Shown here piece after piece: positions 1 through 3,999 of a stretch of 5,319 nt of DNA. Both the position numbers and the translations under genes were made by a program. Positions within the stretch are counted from its first letter, which is position 1, and every line of letters starts with the position of its first letter. The stretch covers positions 1 to 5,319 of the forward strand of contig DATKGO010000067.1 in the NCBI GenBank assembly GCA_035510695.1. The letters are read 5' to 3'. Under the pieces are notes generated by a model that saw only the letters and a program-made list of their open reading frames with translations, made no database searches and was not told where the DNA came from. The DNA is from DAIDHK01 sp035510695 (GTDB lineage: Bacteria > Patescibacteriota > Microgenomatia > Levybacterales > UBA12049).

Positions 1-65
1 TGAACAGTTTTGCGTCTTAGATCAATACGAAGTCTTTGTGTGTATTCAGGCAGTGAAACAAACAT
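1..65 (-). CDS. Partial ORF of unknown function, cut by the left window edge
   Basis: An ATG at 65-63 opens a frame that stays open to the window edge for 21 full codons, beginning MFVSLPEYTQRLRIDLRRKT. An in-frame TAG lies 12 bases upstream of the ATG, so the frame cannot start much earlier. The visible peptide is basic and hydrophilic in its second half (RLRIDLRRK). I do not recognise a family. No Shine-Dalgarno sequence precedes it, but most genes in this window lack one. The contig may end here inside a repeated element such as an insertion sequence, because the right end does exactly that; this is speculation. It could also be a chance ORF. Confidence 0.35.
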   Translation of the reverse strand, partial: MFVSLPEYTQRLRIDLRRKTV

Positions 66-148
66 AGGATTATTAGCCTAGCAGATATTTTATTACTTTT
101 GCAAATTTTGTGGCTACCTTGGAAACTCGTGGACGGTTACAACAAAAT
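66..148. other. Intergenic stretch with a 9-bp inverted repeat
   Basis: The 83 bases between the small membrane-protein gene and the partial ORF hold an inverted repeat. AAATTTTGT at 103-111 pairs with ACAAAATTT at 142-150, with a 30-base loop and a short nested ACC/GGT pairing. One arm overlaps the stop codon of the small gene. Read on the minus strand it is not followed by a T-tract, so it is a poor intrinsic terminator. It could be a structured 3' end or the border of a mobile element. Confidence 0.35.
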
Positions 149-319
149 TTAATCAAAACTTTCCGTCAGTTTATATGTAATATAAATCCCTACAATTGCG
201 CCGATGCCATTACCAATCATTGAAGAATAAGAAAAAAGTGAAGCACCCCAAAGTGCAGGTATATAACCTCCAATTATTGAACCAATAGTTAATCCAATTC
301 CCACAAGCGTCTTTCTCAT
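149..319 (-). CDS. Small two-helix glycine-zipper membrane protein (56 aa)
   Basis: ATG at 319-317, TAA at 151-149, 56 residues. The protein has two hydrophobic segments, roughly residues 5-24 and 34-50. Each carries a GxxxGxxxG glycine zipper: G9/G13/G17 in the first and G36/G40/G44 in the second. A short turn contains P21, W24 and G25. The N-terminus is basic (MRKT), which fits a cytoplasmic N-terminus; the C-terminus is acidic (TESFD). Frame and composition are what a tightly packed helical hairpin in the membrane would show. It resembles small conserved bacterial proteins of unknown function, but I cannot name a family. It starts 24 bases after the folA stop codon, so it may be co-transcribed with folA. 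Its start codon lies within or beside the heptamer repeat block, and no ribosome binding site is visible. Function is unknown. Confidence 0.7.
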   Translation of the reverse strand: MRKTLVGIGLTIGSIIGGYIPALWGASLFSYSSMIGNGIGAIVGIYITYKLTESFD

Positions 320-345
320 AAATCTTAAATCCTAAATCATAAATC
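318..345. repeat. Tandem heptamer repeat NTAAATC, four units
   Basis: Four successive heptamers ATAAATC, TTAAATC, CTAAATC and ATAAATC fill the junction between folA and the downstream small gene. They touch the folA stop codon (346-344) and the small gene's start codon (319-317). A 16-base stretch (316-331) is identical to 556-571 inside folA. Confidence 0.8.
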
Positions 346-898
346 AACTTCGTTCCAATGTCACAAACGTATACTTATACCCATTTCCTTCGCTCTCCCT
401 TTGAGAAACAACTTTTTTGAACTCCGAATAGTCGGGGAAAAATGCATCACCGTCATATTGGCCATGGACAATGGTTAAATATAATCTATCGGCAAAAGAT
501 AATGCTGCAGTATAAATTTGCGCTCCCCCAATGATGAAAACTTCGTTTTCATTATTCATAAATCTTAAATCATTATTCTTAGCGTAAGCTAACGCTTCTT
601 CCATCGAGTGAACGACAATACAAGTTGTCATCCCGAATTTATTTCGGGGTCTTCTAGTAGATTCTGAAACACGTTCAGAATGACAATTAAAACTTTCGTC
701 TCTAGTAATTACAATATTAGTCCTTTGCGGTAATGGCTTTCCCATTGATTCAAAAGTTTTGCGGCCCATGATTACTGTATGTCCGCGTGTAGTATCACGA
801 AAGAATTTCATATCCTCGGGGATATCCCAAATGAGTTTATTATCTTTTCCCAAAACACGGTTTCCCTCCCCAATCGCAGCTATCATTGAAATTTTCAT
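344..898 (-). CDS. folA: Dihydrofolate reductase with an in-frame palindromic-repeat insertion
   Basis: This enzyme reduces dihydrofolate to tetrahydrofolate with NADPH in the cytoplasm, recycling the cofactor oxidised by thymidylate synthase. The 184-residue product shows the family landmarks in order: N-terminal strand MKISMIAAIG; substrate-binding W24-D25-I26-P27-E28-D29 followed by MKFF; the cofactor block VIMGRKTFESMG (42-53) with PLPQRTNIVITR; and IGGAQIY (123-129). Typical bacterial enzymes are about 160 residues. The excess lies mainly in residues 71-92 (start NCHSERVSES, end NKFGMTT), translated from a palindromic repeat at 625-686. A smaller extra stretch around residues 108-117 (NNDLRFMNNE) contains two heptamer repeat units. 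Both additions sit between the TRDESF strand and the FIIGG strand and keep the frame, so the enzyme is probably still active, with enlarged surface loops. ATG at 898; TGA stop inside the repeat-rich 3' junction. A TATAAT box and a palindromic operator candidate lie upstream. Confidence 0.95.
   Translation of the reverse strand: MKISMIAAIGEGNRVLGKDNKLIWDIPEDMKFFRDTTRGHTVIMGRKTFESMGKPLPQRTNIVITRDESFNCHSERVSESTRRPRNKFGMTTCIVVHSMEEALAYAKNNDLRFMNNENEVFIIGGAQIYTAALSFADRLYLTIVHGQYDGDAFFPDYSEFKKVVSQRESEGNGYKYTFVTLERS
556..571. repeat. Internal copy of the heptamer repeat inside folA
   Basis: Sixteen bases identical to 316-331, containing two NTAAATC units (558-564 and 565-571). On the coding strand they encode residues 110-114 of dihydrofolate reductase (DLRFM), in a stretch that looks like extra loop sequence compared with the family. 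Confidence 0.65.
625..686. repeat. Palindromic repeat element inserted in folA (62 bp, double hairpin)
   Basis: The outer 7-bp inverted repeat is TTGTCAT (625-631) with ATGACAA (680-686). Inside are two hairpins: CCCGAA (632-637) with TTCGGG (643-648), 5-base loop; and TTCTGAA (662-668) with TTCAGAA (674-680), 5-base loop. The whole folds as a three-way junction. In the folA frame it reads CHSERVSES followed by RPRNKFGMT, a peptide I recognise as the typical translation of a palindromic repeat found in many bacterial genomes. It is analogous to the Rickettsia palindromic elements known to insert in frame in coding sequences. Confidence 0.85.
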
Positions 899-929
899 AA
901 TTAATTTTATTTATACTTTAATTTCTACA

Positions 930-935
930 ATTATA
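930..935 (-). promoter_or_regulatory. Probable -10 box of the folA promoter
   Basis: A perfect TATAAT on the minus strand, 31 bases before the folA ATG. No good -35 hexamer lies 16-18 bases upstream. The region where one would sit (about 953-958) abuts the palindrome at 956-983, which fits a regulated promoter. Confidence 0.45.
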
Positions 936-955
936 ACAAAAATCCTTAAAACATT

Positions 956-983
956 TGTTGTGATGTATCAATACATCACAACA
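956..983. promoter_or_regulatory. Perfect 28-bp palindrome upstream of folA: candidate operator O1
   Basis: Arms TGTTGTGATGTAT (956-968) and ATACATCACAACA (971-983) are perfect inverse complements around a two-base centre CA. The site shares its length, centre and core TATCAATACAT with the palindrome at 1419-1446. It lies between the regulator gene and folA, immediately upstream of the folA -10 region. A dimeric TrpR-type protein would be expected to bind such a site. A role as the regulator gene's transcription terminator is less likely, because no T-tract follows on the minus strand. Confidence 0.65.
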
Positions 984-996
984 CAAACACAGTATA

Positions 997-1380
997 TTAA
1001 AACCAGCCTTTAACAAATTTTGACCCTCCACGCTTTTTGTTAAAAGTTCCTTTAATTTTCTCTCTCCTAAGAGTATCATTTACTTTATTAATTGCAAGAC
1101 GCAAGCCTCCATTTTCTTCTTCAAGTATCTGTTTAATACGAAATACAGTTTGAGTGCTAGTATTTGACGTCTCAGCAACTGCACGGATATCAAGACCTTG
1201 TTCTAAAAGATTTACGATATGACACCTTCTTTTTAGCATCCTTAATTCTGACTTCGTAAGAATATCTTTAAGAAATAATTTCAACTCCTCAACATCGTTC
1301 AAAGAATTTATTATTTCATAGAGGAAATGAATGTCTTTATAATATTCCTTGTCCTTTACTTCAGCTTGCGGCTTACTCAT
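997..1380 (-). CDS. TrpR/YerC-family DNA-binding transcriptional regulator
   Basis: A 127-residue, all-helical cytoplasmic DNA-binding protein. Residues 15-60 (helices around LYEIINSLNDVEELKLFLKD, then ILTKSELRMLKRR) match the dimerisation part of the TrpR/YerC superfamily. Residues about 60-85 (LEQGLDIRAVAE, then TSTQTVFRIKQIL) are its helix-turn-helix, with TSTQTVFR as the recognition helix. The superfamily usually ends near residue 100. Here a strongly basic tail (RREKIKGTFNKKRGGSKFVK, 105-124) follows, which may add DNA contacts. The ligand cannot be read from sequence; tryptophan should not be assumed. Its place between the deoxyribosyltransferase-like gene and folA, with matching palindromes upstream of itself and of folA, suggests it regulates this thymidylate/folate cluster and itself. 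ATG at 1380; no clear ribosome binding site; its promoter overlaps operator O2. Confidence 0.85.
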   Translation of the reverse strand: MSKPQAEVKDKEYYKDIHFLYEIINSLNDVEELKLFLKDILTKSELRMLKRRCHIVNLLEQGLDIRAVAETSNTSTQTVFRIKQILEEENGGLRLAINKVNDTLRREKIKGTFNKKRGGSKFVKGWF

Positions 1381-1405
1381 ATAAACTTAATTTAACCTTA
1401 AATTT

Positions 1406-1434
1406 ATATTATCACCTTTGTATCAGTATATCAA
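1406..1434 (-). promoter_or_regulatory. Probable promoter of the TrpR-like gene, overlapping operator O2
   Basis: On the minus strand a -35 hexamer TTGATA (1434-1429) is followed by a 17-base spacer and a -10 hexamer TAATAT (1411-1406). Transcription would start near 1399, about 19 bases before the ATG. The -35 box lies at the centre of the palindrome at 1419-1446, so a bound regulator would block polymerase, as expected for autorepression. Confidence 0.55.
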
Positions 1435-1446
1435 TACATTGATACA
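1419..1446. promoter_or_regulatory. Imperfect 28-bp palindrome upstream of the TrpR-like gene: candidate operator O2
   Basis: Arms TGTATCAGTATAT and ATACATTGATACA pair at 11 of 13 positions around the same CA centre as O1. O1 and O2 agree at 18 of 28 positions, with a shared core TATCAATACAT and shared outer TGT...ACA. It ends five bases beyond the stop codon of the upstream deoxyribosyltransferase-like gene and covers the -35 region of the regulator's promoter. Confidence 0.6.
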
Positions 1447-1450
1447 CTCT

Positions 1451-1816
1451 TTAGCGGAGTAACTTTGTTAAATCTTCAATCATACTTTCACTATCTTTAT
1501 ATTCAATAAACTTGCTGCTGATAATTCGCAAAGAACTTGCAACTTTTGCATCCTTTTTATAAAGGCAAACAATGGGAATTTGCAACATTTCAGCCCATCC
1601 CAGTTCAATACCCTGTCCGGTCGCGGGAAATGAGACTTCGGCTACTACCAAATCACAATTTTTTGACTGAAAGAGTTCTTTCGTACCATATGGATTATCG
1701 CTTTCATCATGCGGGAAAATAAAACAATGATGTTTCGCCAATTCCGAATTTCTTAAGGGTTCATATAATTCTTTTTTATAATCAAAACTCTTCGAGTGGC
1801 TAAAATAAATTGTCAT
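1451..1816 (-). CDS. Nucleoside 2-deoxyribosyltransferase / DNPH1-like N-hydrolase
   Basis: A 121-residue cytoplasmic protein of the nucleoside 2-deoxyribosyltransferase superfamily. It begins with the short strand MTIYFSHS. The key block is CDLVVAEVSFPATGQGIELG (54-73), where D55 and the AEVS...G...ELG pattern match DNPH1 (Rcl) and bacterial deoxyribosyltransferases. E71 is in the place of the catalytic nucleophile that attacks C1' of the deoxyribose. IPIVCLY (80-86) is the following strand. Its AEVSxPxxGxGxELG pattern is nearer DNPH1, which hydrolyses deoxynucleoside 5'-monophosphates, than classical base-exchange enzymes; I cannot decide between them. It lies 14 bases after the thyA stop codon, so translation is probably coupled and the role is likely salvage or sanitation of the dUMP/dTMP pool. 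ATG at 1816; TAA stop. Confidence 0.75.
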   Translation of the reverse strand: MTIYFSHSKSFDYKKELYEPLRNSELAKHHCFIFPHDESDNPYGTKELFQSKNCDLVVAEVSFPATGQGIELGWAEMLQIPIVCLYKKDAKVASSLRIISSKFIEYKDSESMIEDLTKLLR

Positions 1817-1830
1817 ATCACACTTAGCAT

Positions 1831-2823
1831 CTATGCGGATTTTTCATCAAAATATCCTTTTTTCTTTTTATTATAAACTCCTCCGGTGACAGTTAAAGCA
1901 CCTTTCAAGGTCGGATAAGGATCATAATTTTCAAGCGTAACCAACTCCGGACGGAAATCCTCCAAAGTCCTCACCGAAGGATCTATTCTGACAGTTGGAA
2001 ACGGCCTTGGTTCACGTGACAATTGTTCTTTTACTTGCTCCATATGATTATCATAAATATGAACGTCGCCGAAGGTATGTACAAATTCCCCCGGTTCGTA
2101 ACCTGTTATTTGTGCCAAAAGAATTGTTAATAATGCATAGCTGCCGATATTAAAAGGTACTCCCAAAAATATATCAGCACTTCTCTGATAAAGCTGTAGA
2201 GACAATTTATTACCTTTCAAATTAATCTGAAACATATTGTGACAAATCGGGAACCTGGAGGCATCTTTATTTGTCGCCATGGTATACAAATATTCTGGAT
2301 TCCAGGAAGTCACAATCAAATTTTTCGCTCCCGGATCATCCTTTAACTCCTGAACCACCCATTTCAGCTGATCAATTGTCCGTCCCGTCCTGGTCGGCCA
2401 TCTACGCCACATTTCACCGTATATCTTGGGCAAATTCCCATATTTCTTGGCAAATTTTGCATCGTTTTTAATCTTAGCAATAAATTCATCTTTAGTTAAT
2501 TTTTCCGCCTTACCTTTTTCAACATAATGTTCGTTATATAAACGCAACGGATAATCATCCCAAATATGTACGTCATTATCAACCAAATATTTAATATTCG
2601 ATTGACCGGAAGCGAACCAATAAAGTTCATGTAATACACCTTTCCAATACACTCTTTTCGTAGTTAACAGAGGAAAACCTTTCGATAAATCATATCGTGT
2701 CTGTCTGCCAAAAACTCCGCGTAATTTCACCCACGTGCCGCGGTCTTCATATTCCACCCCATCTTCATAGATCTCTTTTAATAAATTTAAATATTGATAT
2801 TCCGGATGGGATGAATTCTTCAT
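1831..2823 (-). CDS. thyA: Thymidylate synthase
   Basis: It methylates dUMP to dTMP using 5,10-methylenetetrahydrofolate, producing dihydrofolate for FolA. Counting from the ATG at 2823 (330 residues), the protein has the substrate loop RGTWVKLRGVFGRQTRYDLS, then FPLLTTKRVYWKGVLHEL and the catalytic cysteine C194 in RFPICHNMFQ. Phosphate-binding R214 follows in LYQRSAD, with DIFLGVPFNIGSYALL and the terminal HTFGDVHIYDNH block after it. All catalytic elements are present. It is longer than the 264-residue E. coli enzyme because of an insert of about 50 residues after the IWDDYP segment (HYVEKGKAEKLTKDEFIAKI), as in the Lactobacillus-type enzyme. A TTG seven codons upstream (2844) could also start the frame, but it lies within the -10/spacer region of the putative promoter. 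The ATG start also begins at the usual conserved region. TAG stop. Confidence 0.96.
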   Translation of the reverse strand: MKNSSHPEYQYLNLLKEIYEDGVEYEDRGTWVKLRGVFGRQTRYDLSKGFPLLTTKRVYWKGVLHELYWFASGQSNIKYLVDNDVHIWDDYPLRLYNEHYVEKGKAEKLTKDEFIAKIKNDAKFAKKYGNLPKIYGEMWRRWPTRTGRTIDQLKWVVQELKDDPGAKNLIVTSWNPEYLYTMATNKDASRFPICHNMFQINLKGNKLSLQLYQRSADIFLGVPFNIGSYALLTILLAQITGYEPGEFVHTFGDVHIYDNHMEQVKEQLSREPRPFPTVRIDPSVRTLEDFRPELVTLENYDPYPTLKGALTVTGGVYNKKKKGYFDEKSA

Positions 2824-2834
2824 AATACGTACCA

Positions 2835-2863
2835 ATACTACCAATAAACAAATAACAAATCAA
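2835..2863 (-). promoter_or_regulatory. Probable thyA promoter
   Basis: On the minus strand TTGATT (2863-2858), a 17-base spacer and TAGTAT (2840-2835). It has the same -35 and spacing as the dcd-like gene promoter, and 14 bases (2850-2863) are identical between the two. The expected start point is only about 5 bases before the thyA ATG, so the mRNA would be nearly leaderless, consistent with no visible Shine-Dalgarno sequence. Confidence 0.45.
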
Positions 2864-2866
2864 TGG
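2843..2866 (-). repeat. Inverted-repeat arm, distal side of the four-helix-bundle gene
   Basis: The plus strand here reads AATAAACAAATA (2843-2854), then ACAAATCAAT. It matches the reverse complement of 3253-3277 (AATAAACAAATA, two extra bases, ACCAATCAAT) with one mismatch and a 2-base gap. The pair brackets the four-helix-bundle gene. This arm coincides with the thyA promoter. Confidence 0.5.
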
Positions 2867-2882
2867 ATAAATAGTTGAACCT

Positions 2883-3248
2883 CTATTTATTATGTTTTGT
2901 TTTCAAAATAATTGCGCTTACAATTTTTACAATTTCTTTCCCTTCTTGCATTAAATCTTTCATACGTGGCTGAAAATTTTCATTAGTATCGGCAATCACT
3001 CTTAACCAATAATTTGTTTCTTTGCCTTCTTTTCTCACAATCGCATATTTGGCAATAAAATCTTTCCTACTATCCGTTCCATCAGCCTCCTGGTCATTTG
3101 CTCCCATTGATGTAGATGATTTTGTAAACTGATAGATAATAATATTATTTTGTGGAGTTTGTGGTAATTGTTTTGTTAAATGAATTACTCTAATTACAAA
3201 TTGATAAATCCGTTCATGAATATCTTTAATCTTTCCCTCATTCTTCAT
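2883..3248 (-). CDS. Four helix bundle protein (23S rRNA intervening-sequence protein family)
   Basis: 121 residues. The sequence fits the family first found encoded in 23S rRNA intervening sequences: helix 1 IHERIYQFVIRVIHLTKQLP (10-29), helix 2 with IIIYQFTKSSTSMGANDQEA (36-55), helix 3 with DFIAKYAIVRKEGKETNYWL (63-82), and a fourth helix from about 96 to 116. The conserved SxxSxGAN.xEA and KE..ET.YWL signatures are visible. The molecular function of the family is not established; related proteins form homopentamers and occur with reverse transcriptases or as lone genes. Here it separates the dcd-like gene (48 bases upstream) from thyA and has no obvious role in nucleotide metabolism. The inverted repeat around it suggests it was inserted into an older operon. 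ATG at 3248; TAA stop. Confidence 0.88.
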   Translation of the reverse strand: MKNEGKIKDIHERIYQFVIRVIHLTKQLPQTPQNNIIIYQFTKSSTSMGANDQEADGTDSRKDFIAKYAIVRKEGKETNYWLRVIADTNENFQPRMKDLMQEGKEIVKIVSAIILKTKHNK

Positions 3249-3252
3249 TCTC

Positions 3253-3277
3253 TATTGATTGGTAGTATTTGTTTATT
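3253..3277 (+). repeat. Inverted-repeat arm, proximal side of the four-helix-bundle gene
   Basis: The plus strand holds TTGATT (3255-3260) and TATTTGTTTATT (3266-3277), the inverse complement of 2843-2854. With 2843-2866 it brackets the four-helix-bundle gene and lies in the gap between that gene and the dcd-like gene. Confidence 0.5.
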
Positions 3278-3296
3278 TGCTTATTGGGTTATTTTA

Positions 3297-3830
3297 TTAC
3301 ACCTGCTTTTCCTTCTTCGTTGCGCTAACTCTACCGCCTTGCCATTGACCTCGATACGCACTGCCTTCGCCTTTTATCTCCTGAAAAATAATATGTACAA
3401 ATCTCGCACCCATTTCAATTTCCACTGTAATTGGACCTTCATTTTTAAGACCAAAGGTTAATTCTCCTTGATAACCCGGCTGAACCGGTCCGGTTCGAAG
3501 GAAAAGTCCTGAGCGGAAAGTCGTGGTTCGCGGTAAAATGGTGGCTGATAAAATAATAGGTAGATTAATTTTTTCAATTGTTTTAACCAGGAAAAAATCA
3601 CCGGGTTTTATTTTTATACTTTTCTGTACACCTACTTTGGCAACTGAAGTAATATCCGGAGTTTTTCGATGTGTCTCTCCCAGAAATGCTTCCCCTGAAA
3701 TCTCAAAAACCTCTCCAAGCCGCAGATCAAACCCTGTCCCTTCGGGATTAGTCAATTCATGCTCGGATAATCCTTCAACCAATTTTTCGTCTTTAACTAA
3801 TTTCAATAATAAAGTAGGTGCTAAAATCAT
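3297..3830 (-). CDS. dcd: dCTP deaminase/dUTPase-superfamily protein
   Basis: A 177-residue trimeric-jelly-roll protein of the Dcd/Dut superfamily, which makes dUMP or dUTP for thymidylate synthesis. Visible landmarks are GTGFDLRLGEVFEI (31-44), the substrate-binding loop LPRTTTFRSGLF (99-110), GPVQPGYQGELTFGLKNEG (114-132), EIEMGARFVHIIFQE (137-151), and the C-terminal AYRGQWQGGR (158-167) that closes over the active site. Aligned by eye to E. coli Dcd, R106 matches R115 and T102 takes the place of S111. The catalytic Glu (E138 in E. coli) falls on G127. The Asp shared with dUTPases before PG(W/Y) is Q117. The fold is secure; the activity is not. The gene symbol marks homology only. It is first in the minus-strand cluster, with its own promoter directly upstream. 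ATG at 3830; TAA stop. Confidence 0.85.
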   Translation of the reverse strand: MILAPTLLLKLVKDEKLVEGLSEHELTNPEGTGFDLRLGEVFEISGEAFLGETHRKTPDITSVAKVGVQKSIKIKPGDFFLVKTIEKINLPIILSATILPRTTTFRSGLFLRTGPVQPGYQGELTFGLKNEGPITVEIEMGARFVHIIFQEIKGEGSAYRGQWQGGRVSATKKEKQV

Positions 3831-3845
3831 AAGGTTTTCTCAACC

Positions 3846-3874
3846 AATATAACAATATATAAATAACAAATCAA
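3846..3874 (-). promoter_or_regulatory. Probable promoter of the dcd-like gene
   Basis: On the minus strand TTGATT (3874-3869), a 17-base spacer and TATATT (3851-3846), 15 bases before the ATG. The start point would be near 3839, giving a leader of about 9 bases. The insertion sequence ends 12 bases upstream of the -35 box, so the promoter is left intact. Confidence 0.5.
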
Positions 3875-3886
3875 GATAGAATTTTC

Positions 3887-3913
3887 TGTATTACATAAGA
3901 ATAGAAATGTCCG
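3887..3913 (+). repeat. Left terminal inverted repeat of the IS
   Basis: TGTATTACA-TA-AGAATAGAAATGTCCG. Bases 3897-3913 form a 17-base exact inverse match to 5295-5311. The outer nine bases differ from the right end but keep TGT...ACA and the same mini-palindrome form (TGTA-T-TACA). Confidence 0.75.
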
Positions 3914-3952
3914 TATCCGCAAGATTTAAAACGTCCGCTTTGTAAAAACGAA

Positions 3953-3997
3953 AAGATGATACAGTGTGCAGTGTTCGGTTGCCCACGATATCATCTT
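3953..3997 (+). promoter_or_regulatory. Hairpin directly before the transposase start codon
   Basis: AAGATGATA (3953-3961) is an exact inverse complement of TATCATCTT (3989-3997), with a 3-bp inner GTG/CAC pairing (3964-3966 with 3984-3986). The downstream arm ends two bases before the ATG at 4000, where a ribosome would bind. Insertion sequences such as IS10 and IS50 use such structures to stop translation of read-through transcripts; the same role is inferred here. Confidence 0.55.
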
Positions 3998-3999
3998 GT

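Noticed and set aside
21..28. ATCAATAC at the left edge as a third operator
   Set aside because: It matches only part of the core, has no palindromic arms and lies in an open frame; likely chance.
344..346. Possible TGA recoding (glycine code of some Patescibacteria)
   Set aside because: TGA ends folA at the natural family C-terminus and occurs twice in a row at the transposase end; no in-frame TGA interrupts a conserved protein.
956..983. O1 palindrome as a Rho-independent terminator of the regulator gene
   Set aside because: The hairpin would have a minimal loop, is not GC-rich and is not followed by a T-tract on the minus strand. Its match to O2 favours an operator.
759..1013. Plus-strand ORF across the folA start and intergenic region
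   Set aside because: It overlaps folA in antisense and the peptide is low-complexity; a shadow frame.
2271..2471. Plus-strand ORF inside thyA
   Set aside because: Fully antisense to conserved ThyA sequence, without a plausible domain.
2824..2844. TTG start for ThyA, adding seven residues
   Set aside because: These codons overlap the putative -10 region, and family similarity begins after the ATG at 2823.
3964..3999. GTG start for the transposase, adding 12 residues
   Set aside because: It lies in the hairpin loop and arm, has no ribosome binding site and adds a peptide unlike the family; the ATG at 4000 begins at the expected place.
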